A stretch of DNA of 64,000 bases from Streptomyces cathayae (GCF_029760955.1 NZ_CP121682.1:1116001-1180000); one strand, 5' to 3'. Counted from the first letter of the stretch, positions 1 through 8,718 are shown. Notes: a model not told the origin generated them from the letters alone. Translations and numbers: made by a program.

Positions 1-2
1 AC

Positions 3-1565
3 GCCCGCTTCGCACACCCGATCTTCTTCCAGCACGCACTGAAGGGCATCCACAACGGCGCCCGTATGTACGCGGTCGACCCGCGGCGGACGTCGACCGC
101 CGAGTGGGCGGAGAGCTGGCTCGGGCTGAACGTCGGCACGGACATCCCGATGGCGCACGCGATCGGCCGCGAGATCATCCACGCCGGCCTGGTCAACGAG
201 GCGTTCGTCCGGGGGGCGACGACCGGGTTCGAGGAGTACCGGGAACTCGTCGAACCGTGGACGCTGTCCCTCGCCGAGAAGGTGACGGGCGTACCGGCCG
301 CCGCGATACGGGAGTTGGCGCACGCCTACGCCCGCGCCGAGCGCGCCCAGCTGTGCTGGACCCTGGGCATCACCGAGCACCACAACGGCACCGACAACGT
401 CCGCGCCCTGGTCAACCTCTCCCTGCTCACCGGCCACGTCGGCCGCTACGGCGCCGGTCTGCAGCCGCTGCGCGGCCAGAACAACGTGCAGGGCGGCGGT
501 GACATGGGGGCGATCCCCAACCGGCTGCCCGGCTTCCAGGACTTCCTCGACCCGGCGATCCGGCTGAAGTTCGAGTCCGCCTGGGACACCGTCCTCCCGC
601 CGCGTTACGGGATGACGCTGACGGAGATGTTCGAGGCCATGGACGACGGTTCGCTGCGGGCCGTCTACTGCATCGGGGAGAACCCGGCGCAGTCCGAGGC
701 AGACGCCGAGCAGGCGGTACGGCGGCTGAGCGGGCTGGACTTCCTGGTGGTGCAGGACATCTTCCTGACGAGGACCGCCGAACTCGCGGACGTCGTCCTG
801 CCGGCCACCGCGGGGTGGGCGGAGACCGACGGCACCACCACCAACAGCGAGCGCAGGGTGCAGCGGGTCCGCCGGGCGGTGGTGCCGCCCGGTGAGGCAC
901 GCGAGGACATCGACATCATCTGCGATCTCGCCACCCGCCTCGGCCACGACTGGAAGTACGCCGACGCCGAGGCCGTCTGGGACGAACTGCGGTCCGTCTC
1001 CCCCGACCACCACGGCATGACCTACGGACGGCTGGAGGAGCACCAGGGCATCCAGTGGCCGTGCCCGAGCACCGACGCGCTCGAACCGCCGTATCTGCAC
1101 GGCAGGTTGTGGGACCCGGACCCGGAGCGGCGGGGCAGGCCCGCGCCGTTCGGGATCGTGCAGCACGATCCGCCGGTCGACCTCACCGACGAGGAGTACC
1201 CGATCCGGCTCACCACGGGACGCCGGCTCGACTCGTACAACACCGGTGTTCAGAGCGGCGGTTACTCCTCGCCCCTGCGGCGCGGAGAGGCCGTCGAGCT
1301 GTGCCCGGAGGACGCCGAGCGCTACGGGGTCGCGGTCGGCGAGCAGGTGCGGGTGACGTCCCGGCGCGGGTCGGTGCTGGCGCCGGTGTGGGTGGACACC
1401 GCGCTGCGGCCGGGGCTCGCCTTCATGAGCTTCCACTTCCCCGACGAGGTGGACACCAACGTGCTGACCATCGAGGCCAACTGCCCCATCGCCGGAACCG
1501 CGGAGTTCAAGGCCTCGGCGATCCGGATCGAGAAGCTCCCGGCTCCGAGCCCCGTGATCCAGTGA
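3..1565 (+). CDS. Formate dehydrogenase, molybdopterin catalytic subunit (5' truncated by window edge)
   Basis: Catalytic subunit of a soluble molybdenum (bis-MGD) formate dehydrogenase that oxidises formate to CO2. The reading frame is open from base 3, upstream of the first internal ATG at 66, and the residues before that ATG (HPIFFQHALKG, NGARMYAVDPRR) belong to the family, so the true start lies outside the window. Visible are the central molybdopterin-oxidoreductase domain, the cofactor-contact segment around NNVQGGGDMG, and the C-terminal dinucleotide-binding domain (LTTGRRLDSYNTG, then IAGTAEFK). The N-terminal part that carries the active-site Cys or Sec cannot be judged. It heads an operon with a NuoE/F-like diaphorase, an Fe-S subunit and FdhD, which fits an NAD-dependent enzyme. 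Family assignment is firm; substrate is inferred mainly from the fdhD linkage. Confidence 0.9.
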   Translation, partial: ARFAHPIFFQHALKGIHNGARMYAVDPRRTSTAEWAESWLGLNVGTDIPMAHAIGREIIHAGLVNEAFVRGATTGFEEYRELVEPWTLSLAEKVTGVPAAAIRELAHAYARAERAQLCWTLGITEHHNGTDNVRALVNLSLLTGHVGRYGAGLQPLRGQNNVQGGGDMGAIPNRLPGFQDFLDPAIRLKFESAWDTVLPPRYGMTLTEMFEAMDDGSLRAVYCIGENPAQSEADAEQAVRRLSGLDFLVVQDIFLTRTAELADVVLPATAGWAETDGTTTNSERRVQRVRRAVVPPGEAREDIDIICDLATRLGHDWKYADAEAVWDELRSVSPDHHGMTYGRLEEHQGIQWPCPSTDALEPPYLHGRLWDPDPERRGRPAPFGIVQHDPPVDLTDEEYPIRLTTGRRLDSYNTGVQSGGYSSPLRRGEAVELCPEDAERYGVAVGEQVRVTSRRGSVLAPVWVDTALRPGLAFMSFHFPDEVDTNVLTIEANCPIAGTAEFKASAIRIEKLPAPSPVIQ

Positions 1566-1582
1566 TCCCGTGATCCAGTGAG
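1551..1582. repeat. 16-bp tandem duplication across the stop codon
   Basis: Two adjacent copies of CCCGTGATCCAGTGA plus one variable base (1551-1566 and 1567-1582). The TGA of the preceding gene lies in the first copy, and the second copy supplies the short spacer and part of the AGTGAGG ribosome-binding region of the next gene. Confidence 0.85.
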
Positions 1583-3424
1583 GTGACGCAAGTGGACCTG
1601 CGCTTCGGTGACGGCAAACCGACGGACGAGGAGCGGGCGGCGGTCGACGCGCTGCTCGGTCCTCCCGAGTCCTCGTGGGAGGGTGCCGACCGCGACGGGA
1701 TGCGGGCCGGCGATCTGAGGTGGGCCCGTGGCGGGCGGGAGGCCCGGGACCGCCGCGACCAGCTGCTGCCGGGGCTGCACGCGGTCAACGACCGGGTGGG
1801 CTGGATCAGCGAGGGCGCCCTGGACTACCTGTGCCGGCGGCTGACGGTGCCGCCGTCGGAGGCGTACGGGGTCGCCACGTTCTACGCGATGTTCTCCGTC
1901 AGGCCGCGCCCGGCGACCGTGCTGCACGTGTGCACGGACCTCGCGTGCGCGGCGGCCGGGGCCGGGGCGCTGTGCGCCGGGATCGAGTCGCGGCTCGGGC
2001 CCGGCAGCGGGGTGAGCGTCGAGCGCAGCCCCTGCCTGGGCCTGTGCGAGCGCGCCCCGGCGGCCCTGGCGATCAGGGCCGGGGAACCGGTGCGTACGGC
2101 GGTGTCGGCGCCGGCGACGGTGGACTCGGCGGTGCTCGCGGCGAGCGCGCCCGACGCCGCCCCCGAGGAGCCGGCCGCGGCGATGGCGGTGCCCCAGGCG
2201 GGGGACCCCTCGCTGACGCTGCTGCGCCGGGTCGGCGCGGTCGACCCGGCCTCGCTGGACGACTACCGCGCCCACGGCGGCTACGCGGCCCTGCGCCGGG
2301 CCTTCGCACTGGGGCCGGCCGGGGTGATCCGGGAGGTCACCGACTCGGGCCTGCTCGGACGGGGCGGCGCCGCCTTCCCCACCGGCCGCAAGTGGCAGGC
2401 CACCGCCTCCCAGCCGGACCGGCCGCACTATCTCGTGTGCAACGCCGACGAGTCCGAGCCCGGGACCTTCAAGGACCGGGTGATCATGGAGGGCGATCCG
2501 TACGCGCTGGTGGAGGCGATGACCATCGCCGCCTACGCGACCGGCGCGCACCGGGGGTACCTCTACCTGCGCGGTGAGTACCCGCGGGCGCTCCACCGCA
2601 TGCGGCACGCCATCGACCGGGCACGGGCGCGCGGCCTGCTGGGCGACGACGTCCTCGGCCAGGGGTACGCCTTCGACATCGAGATCCGGCGCGGCGCGGG
2701 CGCGTACATCTGCGGTGAGGAGACCGCGCTGTTCAACTCCATCGAGGGCTACCGGGGCGAGCCCCGCTCCAAGCCCCCCTTCCCGGTGGAGAAGGGCCTG
2801 TTCGGCAAGCCGACGGTGGAGAACAACGTCGAGACGCTCGTCAACGTCCTGCCCGTCCTGACGATGGGCGCCCCGGCGTACGCGGCGATCGGCACCGGGC
2901 GGTCCACCGGCCCCAAGCTGTTCTGCGTGTCCGGCAGCGTCGGCCGGCCCGGGATCTACGAACTGCCGTTCGGCGCGACGCTGGGCGAGCTGCTGGAGCT
3001 GGCCGAGGTGCGCGACGGGCTGCGGGCGGTGCTGCTCGGCGGGGCGGCCGGCGGCTTCGTGCGCGCCGACGAACTGGACATCCCGCTCACCTTCGAGGGC
3101 ACCCGCCAGGCGGGTGCGACGCTCGGCTCGGGGGTCGTGATGGCCTTCGACGACACCGTGCCGCTGCCCCGGCTGCTGCTGCGCATCGCGCAGTTCTTCC
3201 GCGACGAATCCTGCGGGCAGTGCGTGCCGTGCCGGGTCGGGACCGTGCGCCAGGAGGAGGCGCTCACCCGGATGGTGGAACGCACCGGTTCCGGCGCCGC
3301 CGGTGACATCGCCCTGCTGCGCGAGGTGGGCAGCGCGATGCGGGACGCCTCGATCTGCGGTCTGGGCCAGACCGCGTGGAACGCCGTGGAATCCGCCATC
3401 GACCGTCTGGGGGCCTACGAATGA
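1583..3424 (+). CDS. NuoE-NuoF fusion, NAD-linked diaphorase subunit of formate dehydrogenase
   Basis: Electron-transfer subunit that passes electrons from formate oxidation to NAD+. At 613 aa it fuses a thioredoxin-like 2Fe-2S domain (NuoE type, roughly residues 30-190, with a C-x4-C pair in HVCTDLAC and a C-x3-C pair in SPCLGLC) to a NuoF-type FMN/NADH domain (roughly 215-613). The NuoF part has the NADH-binding GRGGAAFPTGRKW, the FMN-loop NADESEPGTFKDR, GAGAYICGEETAL, and the 4Fe-4S ligands in ESCGQCVPC near residue 545 plus the distal Cys in ICGLGQ near 591. The GTG start follows AGTGAGG. Its stop overlaps the next start (ATGA), so the two are probably translationally coupled. The same fusion is known in NAD-dependent formate dehydrogenases and HoxF-type hydrogenases. 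Confidence 0.93.
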   Translation: MTQVDLRFGDGKPTDEERAAVDALLGPPESSWEGADRDGMRAGDLRWARGGREARDRRDQLLPGLHAVNDRVGWISEGALDYLCRRLTVPPSEAYGVATFYAMFSVRPRPATVLHVCTDLACAAAGAGALCAGIESRLGPGSGVSVERSPCLGLCERAPAALAIRAGEPVRTAVSAPATVDSAVLAASAPDAAPEEPAAAMAVPQAGDPSLTLLRRVGAVDPASLDDYRAHGGYAALRRAFALGPAGVIREVTDSGLLGRGGAAFPTGRKWQATASQPDRPHYLVCNADESEPGTFKDRVIMEGDPYALVEAMTIAAYATGAHRGYLYLRGEYPRALHRMRHAIDRARARGLLGDDVLGQGYAFDIEIRRGAGAYICGEETALFNSIEGYRGEPRSKPPFPVEKGLFGKPTVENNVETLVNVLPVLTMGAPAYAAIGTGRSTGPKLFCVSGSVGRPGIYELPFGATLGELLELAEVRDGLRAVLLGGAAGGFVRADELDIPLTFEGTRQAGATLGSGVVMAFDDTVPLPRLLLRIAQFFRDESCGQCVPCRVGTVRQEEALTRMVERTGSGAAGDIALLREVGSAMRDASICGLGQTAWNAVESAIDRLGAYE

Positions 3425-4281
3425 CCGTGACACCGCTGGGGATTCCCCGCCGCCTGCTGGAGTTCACCCTGGACGGCGAGCCGGTCCGGGCGCCCGAGGG
3501 GTCGACGATCCTGGACGCCTGCCGGGCGGCGGGGAAGGACATCCCGACGCTGTGCGAGGGCGACACGCTGACACCGAAGAACGCGTGCCGGGTGTGCGTG
3601 GTGGAGGTCGAGGGCTCGCGCACGCTGGTCCCGGCCTGCTCGCGCAGGGCCGAGCCGGGCATGGAGGTGCGGACCGGCACCGAGCGGGCCCGGCACAGCC
3701 GGAAGGTGGTCCTCGAACTGCTCGCGTCCTCCGTCGACCTGTCGACGACCCCGCGGGCCGCCGAGTGGATCAAGGAGTACGAGGCGAAACCGGACCGCTT
3801 CGGCCCGGACGCGGCCCGCGTCGACGAGGAGCCGAGGGTCGACAACGACCTGTACGTGCGCGACTACGGCAAGTGCATCCTCTGCTACAAGTGCGTGGAC
3901 GCCTGCGGCGACCAGTGGCAGAACTCCTTCGCGATCTCCGTCGCGGGCCGCGGTTTCGACGCGCGGATCGCGGTCGAGCACGACGGTCCGCTGACCGAGT
4001 CGGCGTGCGTGTACTGCGGGAACTGCATCGAGGTGTGCCCGACGGGCGCCCTGTCGTTCAAGTCGGAGTTCGACATGCGGGCGGCCGGCACCTGGAACGA
4101 GGCGGCGCAGACGCGGACGACGACGGTGTGCGCGTACTGCGGAGTGGGCTGCAACCTCACGCTGCACGTACAGGACAATGAGATCGTGAAGGTCAGCTCA
4201 CCGCACGACAATCCGGTGACCCACGGCAACCTGTGCATCAAGGGCCGTTTCGGCTATCAGCACGTACAGAACCGGGACTGA
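3421..4281 (+). CDS. 2Fe-2S/4Fe-4S subunit with a C-terminal Mo-enzyme Fe4S4 domain
   Basis: Electron-wire subunit of the formate dehydrogenase, 286 aa from an ATG that overlaps the previous stop (an upstream ATG at 3376 would lie inside the previous gene and is rejected). Order of domains: plant-type 2Fe-2S ferredoxin (about 10-90, Cys in TLCEGD, ACRVCVV, ACSRR), NuoG-like Fe-S region, two 4Fe-4S clusters (CILCYKCVDAC near 153, CVYCGNCIEVCP near 196), and from about 236 a molybdopterin-oxidoreductase Fe4S4 domain (VCAYCGVGC, later NLCIKGRFG). That last domain normally opens the catalytic subunit, yet here the polypeptide ends right after it. The layout resembles a fused FDH alpha chain split and placed downstream of its catalytic part. 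Confidence 0.88.
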   Translation: MTVTPLGIPRRLLEFTLDGEPVRAPEGSTILDACRAAGKDIPTLCEGDTLTPKNACRVCVVEVEGSRTLVPACSRRAEPGMEVRTGTERARHSRKVVLELLASSVDLSTTPRAAEWIKEYEAKPDRFGPDAARVDEEPRVDNDLYVRDYGKCILCYKCVDACGDQWQNSFAISVAGRGFDARIAVEHDGPLTESACVYCGNCIEVCPTGALSFKSEFDMRAAGTWNEAAQTRTTTVCAYCGVGCNLTLHVQDNEIVKVSSPHDNPVTHGNLCIKGRFGYQHVQNRD

Positions 4282-4316
4282 CACCAGGCACGACCAGGAG
4301 ACTGGGGACTGGGGAC

Positions 4317-5165
4317 ATGGGACGAGTCACAGAACGACGCAAGGTGGTCCGCATCCGGGACGGGGTGGTGTCCACCCGCCCGGACACGCTCGTCACCGAG
4401 GAGCCCCTGGAGATCCGGCTGAACGGGAAGCCGCTGGCGATCACGATGCGCACTCCGGGTGACGACTTCGCGCTGGCCGTCGGCTTCCTGGTCAGCGAGG
4501 GCGTCCTGGCGACGGCGTCCGACCTGCGGAACGTCGTGTACTGCGCGGGGGCGACCTCGGACGGGGTGAACACGTACAACGTGGTCGATGTGCAGACCGC
4601 CCCCGGCGTGCGGATCCCGGACATCACGCTCGAGCGCAACGTGTACACGACCTCGTCCTGCGGTCTGTGCGGCAAGGCGAGCCTGGACGCGGTGCGCACC
4701 ACGACCCGCCACCCCATCGCCGACAGTCCGCCCCTGCGCCTCACCCTGGAGCTGCTGGCCGGTCTGCCCGACCGGCTGCGCGCCTCCCAGCAGGTCTTCG
4801 ACCGGACGGGCGGCCTGCACGCGGCGGCCCTGTTCGACGAGGACGGCGAGCTGCTGGACGTGCGGGAGGACGTGGGCCGGCACAACGCGGTCGACAAGCT
4901 GGTCGGCCGCGCGCTGCAGCACGGGAACCTGCCGCTGTCCCGGACCGTCCTGATGGTCTCCGGCCGGGCCTCCTTCGAACTGGCGCAGAAGGCGGTCATG
5001 GCGGGCATCCCGGTGCTGGCGGCCGTCTCCGCGCCGTCCTCGCTGGCCGTGGACCTGGCGGCGGAGACGGGGCTGACCCTCGTGGGGTTCCTGCGGGGCA
5101 GTTCCATGAACGTGTACGCGGGTGAGGACCGGATCGTCCTGCGGACCGCGGTCTCCCAGGGCTGA
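4317..5165 (+). CDS. fdhD: FdhD, formate dehydrogenase sulfurtransferase/accessory protein
   Basis: FdhD transfers sulfur from a cysteine desulfurase to the bis-MGD cofactor, which formate dehydrogenase needs for activity. The 282-aa product begins at an ATG in GGGGACATG, and the start MGRVTERRKVVRIRDG is the usual one in actinobacteria. The conserved catalytic loop CGLCGKASLD (residues about 115-124) holds the CxxC pair. GGLHAAALFD, EDVGRHNAVDKL and SGRASFELAQKA are further family signatures. It is last in the operon, 35 nt after the Fe-S subunit and just upstream of a hairpin terminator, so it is probably made together with the enzyme. Confidence 0.96.
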   Translation: MGRVTERRKVVRIRDGVVSTRPDTLVTEEPLEIRLNGKPLAITMRTPGDDFALAVGFLVSEGVLATASDLRNVVYCAGATSDGVNTYNVVDVQTAPGVRIPDITLERNVYTTSSCGLCGKASLDAVRTTTRHPIADSPPLRLTLELLAGLPDRLRASQQVFDRTGGLHAAALFDEDGELLDVREDVGRHNAVDKLVGRALQHGNLPLSRTVLMVSGRASFELAQKAVMAGIPVLAAVSAPSSLAVDLAAETGLTLVGFLRGSSMNVYAGEDRIVLRTAVSQG

Positions 5166-5185
5166 CCGGTTCCCCGCGGCACGGC

Positions 5186-5236
5186 GGCGGGGTCCCTCCC
5201 GGCGGGGAGCGCCCCCTGCGCCGTGGGGACCCCGCC
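5186..5236 (+). terminator. Hairpin after the formate dehydrogenase operon
   Basis: Inverted repeat GGCGGGGTCCC (5186-5196) / GGGACCCCGCC (5226-5236), 11 bp perfect, with a GC-rich 29-nt loop. It lies 20 nt after the fdhD stop. No T-tract follows, as is common in Streptomyces. Confidence 0.6.
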
Positions 5237-5258
5237 TCGATGTGTGACCACCGCGCCG

Positions 5259-5287
5259 TGGACCCGGGCCACTTCGGCCACTAGCGT
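5259..5287 (+). promoter_or_regulatory. Vegetative-type promoter giving a near-leaderless transcript
   Basis: -35 TGGACC (5259-5264), 17-nt spacer, -10 TAGCGT (5282-5287, TANNNT pattern). The GTG start at 5296 is 8 nt beyond the -10 and has no Shine-Dalgarno sequence, so transcription probably begins at or within a base or two of the start codon. Confidence 0.5.
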
Positions 5288-5295
5288 CCCGGGGT

Positions 5296-6564
5296 GTGCC
5301 CGACGACACAGCACGAGCAGGCGTACGAGCAGGGATGCGCCCACGGAGGGGGACGGCGGCGACGCGTCTGCTGCTCGCGGCGGCGCTGGCGCTGGTCCTC
5401 GGCGCCGTGCTGCTCTTCGTCCTGCCGGAGAACGACGACCGGGGACGGAACGACGGCGTCTGCGCGCCGCGCACCGTCGCCTCCTGGGCGGCGGAGGACG
5501 CCCTCACCGCCGAGTTCGCCCGCTACGGCGACGACGCCGCACGCACCGACGACTGGACGGGCGGCGACGGCACCCACTCGGTGCGGCTGCCCGACGGCCG
5601 GCTGCTGTGGCTGTTCTCCGACACCTACCTGGGCCACGTGTACGGTCCGCCCAACCCGGTCGGCGAGTCCCACGCCTGGCGGGACCCCGCCACTCCACTG
5701 GTGCGCAACTCGGCCGTGCTGATGCGCGACGGCCGGCTGGAGACCACCCTCCCCGCCCCGCTCTTCCCCGACCCCGCGCCGGACCAGTGGCGCTGGCCGG
5801 TCGCCGCCCGGGTCGAGCCCCGTTCCCCCGGCTCCGCGGAGCGGGTCGTCCGGGTCGCGCTGTGGGTGCGTACGGCCGGGCAGTCCCCGTGGATCTACGG
5901 CGTGCCCACCGCCACCGAGGTCGCCACGCTCTCCCTGCCCGAGCTGCGCCTGGAGTCGGTGGTGGAGGTGCTCGACCAGCGGAGCGTCCCCGATCCGTCC
6001 CGCCGGGTCCTGTTCGGCACCACCCTGGTCGAGGAGGACGGCTGGACGTACGTCTTCGGCGGCGACGACGGCCGGGCCGTCTCCCGCGGGGCCTCCCACG
6101 CGTACGTGGCGCGGGTCGTGGAGGGCGGGCTCGCCGATCCGGCGGCCTGGGAGTACTGGGACGGCTCGGCCTGGCAGACCCGCGCCCGCCCGCGCCCGGT
6201 CCTCGGCGACGGACACCGCACCGGCGTGGGCAGCGCCTTCTCCGTGGTGCGGGACGACGGGCGGTACGTCCTGTTCACGATGGCCGCGGGCGTCGAGGGG
6301 CTGACCACGGTGGCGTCGTACTGGTCCTGCTCCCCCGCCGGCCCGTGGCACGGACCGGGGAAGGAGTTCGCTCCCGCGCTGCCGCACGGTGGGACCGGCG
6401 CCTACAACCCACAGGCCCACCCGGAACTGAGCGACGACGGACGGCTGGTGCTCAGCTACGACGTCAACCTGCTCGAGCCGTCCGGCGCCGCGGTGCCGCT
6501 CAGCCGGAACGTGTCCCTGTACCGGCCCCGGTTCGTGACGGTCCGACTGGGATCCGGACGGTGA
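5296..6564 (+). CDS. Membrane-anchored secreted beta-propeller-like protein (DUF4185-type)
   Basis: A 422-aa protein with an N-terminal hydrophobic segment (LLLAAALALVLGAVLLFVLP, about residues 25-44) that acts as an uncleaved anchor or signal peptide, followed by an extracellular domain with repeated Trp/Gly/Asp-rich blades (RLLWLFSDTYLG, FGGDDGRAVSRG, YNPQAHPEL). This resembles DUF4185/DUF5005-like and GH43/sialidase-like propellers found in Streptomyces secreted proteins, but I cannot assign a catalytic activity. The GTG at 5296 is chosen because of the promoter spacing; ATG 5335 is an alternative. Its last 65 bp overlap the convergent transporter gene. Confidence 0.75.
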   Translation: MPDDTARAGVRAGMRPRRGTAATRLLLAAALALVLGAVLLFVLPENDDRGRNDGVCAPRTVASWAAEDALTAEFARYGDDAARTDDWTGGDGTHSVRLPDGRLLWLFSDTYLGHVYGPPNPVGESHAWRDPATPLVRNSAVLMRDGRLETTLPAPLFPDPAPDQWRWPVAARVEPRSPGSAERVVRVALWVRTAGQSPWIYGVPTATEVATLSLPELRLESVVEVLDQRSVPDPSRRVLFGTTLVEEDGWTYVFGGDDGRAVSRGASHAYVARVVEGGLADPAAWEYWDGSAWQTRARPRPVLGDGHRTGVGSAFSVVRDDGRYVLFTMAAGVEGLTTVASYWSCSPAGPWHGPGKEFAPALPHGGTGAYNPQAHPELSDDGRLVLSYDVNLLEPSGAAVPLSRNVSLYRPRFVTVRLGSGR

Positions 6565-7585
6565 CGTCCACGTCCTCGGCCACGGCCGCGGCCTCGGCGG
6601 TCCCCGCGTCGAGGGGGTCGGGGTCGTGCGAGCGGCGTCCGGCGATCACCGCGCAGACCATCAGCTGCATCTGGTGGAACAGCATCAGCGGCAGCACGGC
6701 CAGCGAGGCCTGCGCGCCGAACAGCACGCTCGCCATGGGCAGTCCGGCGGCCAGGGACTTCTTCGAACCCGCGAACTGGATCGCGATCCGGTCCGCCCGG
6801 CCGAACCTCAGCGCCTTGGCGCCGTACCAGGTCAGCAGCAGCATCACGGCCAGCAGGACGGCCTCGACGGCGAGCAGGCCGCCCAGCCGGGCCGGACTCA
6901 CCTGGTTCCAGACGCCCCGCACCATTCCCTGGCTGAACGCGGTGTAGACGACGAGCAGGATCGAGCCCCGGTCGACCAGGGCGAGCACCTTGCGGTGGCG
7001 GGTGACGAACCCCCCGATCCAGCGGCGCAGCACCTGTCCGGCGACGAACGGCACCAGCAGTTGCAGCACGATCTTCGTCACCGAGCCGGCGGAGAACCCG
7101 CCGGCGCCCCCGCCCAGCAGCACCGCCGCGAGCAGGGGGGTCGCCACGATGCCGACGAGCGAGGAGAAGGAGCCGGCGCAGATCGCGGCGGGCACGTTGC
7201 CGCGGGCGAGGGAGGTGAAGGCGATGGACGACTGGACGGTGGACGGGACGAGCGTGAGGAAGAGCAGGCCCTGGTACAGGGGGTCGGTCAGCAGGACCGG
7301 GACGAACCCGCGGGCGGCCAGGCCGAGCAGCGGGAAGACGAGGAAAGTGCAGGCCAGGACGGTGCCGTGGAGCCGCCAGTGTCTCAGTCCGTCCAGTGCC
7401 TCACGGGTGGAGAGCCGGGCGCCGTAGAGGAAGAAGAGGAGGGCGATGGCGGCGGTGGAGGCACCGGAGGCGAGCTCGGCGCCGGTGCCGCGGGCCGGGA
7501 GCAGTGCGGCCAGGCCCACCGTCCCGAGCAGGAGCAGGATGTACGGGTCGATCGGCATCCGACTCGGCCGGTGCGGGCGTTTCAC
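6500..7585 (-). CDS. Bile acid:sodium symporter family transporter (YfeH/PF13593 type)
   Basis: Integral membrane protein of 361 aa with about ten hydrophobic segments in the SBF-like fold. Family signatures are LTLVPSTVQSSIAFTSLARG (about residues 110-129) and QFAGSKKSLAAGLPMA (about 270-285). Members transport organic anions or keto acids, but the substrate here is unknown. The hydrophilic C-terminal tail of about 45 residues is encoded over the end of the convergent propeller gene. The start is GTG 7585; ATG 7558 is possible but has no better ribosome-binding site. It is divergent from a LysR regulator 179 bp away that may control it. Confidence 0.88.
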   Translation of the reverse strand: MKRPHRPSRMPIDPYILLLLGTVGLAALLPARGTGAELASGASTAAIALLFFLYGARLSTREALDGLRHWRLHGTVLACTFLVFPLLGLAARGFVPVLLTDPLYQGLLFLTLVPSTVQSSIAFTSLARGNVPAAICAGSFSSLVGIVATPLLAAVLLGGGAGGFSAGSVTKIVLQLLVPFVAGQVLRRWIGGFVTRHRKVLALVDRGSILLVVYTAFSQGMVRGVWNQVSPARLGGLLAVEAVLLAVMLLLTWYGAKALRFGRADRIAIQFAGSKKSLAAGLPMASVLFGAQASLAVLPLMLFHQMQLMVCAVIAGRRSHDPDPLDAGTAEAAAVAEDVDVTVRIPVGPSRTGAGTGTRSG

Positions 7586-7738
7586 GGTGTTTCACTTGCT
7601 CCGTTCACTCGGGGCACTTCGGGACTCCTCGGGCCGCTCGGCCGTTCTTCGGGGCTCCGCCGCGCGAGCACGGCAAGCCCCTCTCCATCCTGCTCCCTCC
7701 CGCCGTGATCGGGAATCCCGTACACCGCTCTCACTGTC

Positions 7739-7758
7739 ATCGCGTTCCGCGATAACCT
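7739..7758 (+). promoter_or_regulatory. LysR-type T-N11-A palindrome abutting a leaderless -10 box
   Basis: Perfect inverted repeat ATCGCG-TTC-CGCGAT (7739-7753), which fits the LysR T-N11-A pattern (T7740...A7752). It shares its last base with a -10 element TAACCT (7753-7758), which lies 6 nt before the GTG start at 7765. There is no recognisable -35. The layout suggests autoregulation of a leaderless lysR transcript, and perhaps control of the divergent transporter. Confidence 0.55.
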
Positions 7759-7764
7759 GCCGGG

Positions 7765-8718
7765 GTGTCCGAGACCGAGATGTACGACCCGACGCAGCTG
7801 CGGACGTTCCTGTCCGTGGCGCACACGCTGTCCTTCACCCGGGCCGCCCGGCGCCTCGGGCTGCGGCAGTCCACGGTCAGCCAGCACGTGCGGCGCCTGG
7901 AGGACGCCACCGGGCGGCAGCTGTTCACCCGGGACACCCACTCCGTGGAGCTCACCGAGGACGGCGAGGCGATGCTCGGCTTCGCCCGGCGGATCCTGGA
8001 CGTGCACGAGCAGGCGGCGCAGTTCTTCGCCGGCACCCGGCTGCGCGGCCGGCTGCGGTTCGGCGCGTCGGAGGACTTCGTCCTGACCAGGCTGCCGGAG
8101 ATCCTGGAGCGGTTCCGGTACGAGCACCCGGAGGTCGACCTGGAGCTCACGGTCGAGCTGTCGGGCACGCTGCACGAGAAGCTGGCCGCGGGCGAGCTGG
8201 ACCTGGTGCTGGCCAAGCGGCGGCCGAAGGACCCCCGGGGTGAGCTGGTGTGGCGCGACGAACTGGTGTGGATCGGCGCGCGGGGGCTGCGCCTGGAACC
8301 GGGCCGTCCGGTGCCGCTGATCGTCTATCCGCCGCCGGGCATCACCCGCGAGCTCGCGCTGCGGGCGCTGGAGCGGCAGGGCCGCGCGTGGCGGATCGTG
8401 TGCACCAGCGGCAGCCTCAACGGCCTGCTCGCGGCGGCCCACGCCGGGCTCGGCGTGATGGTGCACTCGCGCGGGCTGATCCCGCCGGGGCTGGTGCGGA
8501 TACCGGACCGGGCGGGGCTGCCGGAGCCGGGCCGGGTGGACTTCGTGGTGGCGCACGGCCGGCGGCGCCCCTCGGCGCAGGGTGCGGCGCACGCGCTGGC
8601 GGCGGCGATCCTGGCGGGCGGGGACCGGTTGAAGCGCAGGGCCGTCGAGAAGGCGTACGAGAAGGAGGCGACGGCGGAAGCGGAGGAAGCGGAGGCGGCG
8701 GCGCTGTACCGCAGGTGA
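7765..8718 (+). CDS. LysR-family transcriptional regulator
   Basis: DNA-binding regulator of 317 aa. The winged HTH occupies residues 1-65 (LRTFLSVAHTLSFTRAARRL, then QSTVSQHVRRLE), followed by the PBP2-type effector domain (about 95-295). The family archetype controls a divergent gene in response to a small ligand, here plausibly the adjacent symporter. The C-terminus ends in a Glu/Ala-rich tail (KEATAEAEEAEAAA). The GTG start lies 6 nt downstream of a TAACCT -10 box and has no Shine-Dalgarno, so the mRNA is probably leaderless. Confidence 0.93.
   Translation: MSETEMYDPTQLRTFLSVAHTLSFTRAARRLGLRQSTVSQHVRRLEDATGRQLFTRDTHSVELTEDGEAMLGFARRILDVHEQAAQFFAGTRLRGRLRFGASEDFVLTRLPEILERFRYEHPEVDLELTVELSGTLHEKLAAGELDLVLAKRRPKDPRGELVWRDELVWIGARGLRLEPGRPVPLIVYPPPGITRELALRALERQGRAWRIVCTSGSLNGLLAAAHAGLGVMVHSRGLIPPGLVRIPDRAGLPEPGRVDFVVAHGRRRPSAQGAAHALAAAILAGGDRLKRRAVEKAYEKEATAEAEEAEAAALYRR

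Noticed and set aside
1322..3433. 703-codon minus-strand frame antisense to the formate dehydrogenase genes
   Set aside because: It is a shadow of high third-position GC in the real genes. It has low-complexity Arg/Gly/Ala composition and no ribosome-binding site.
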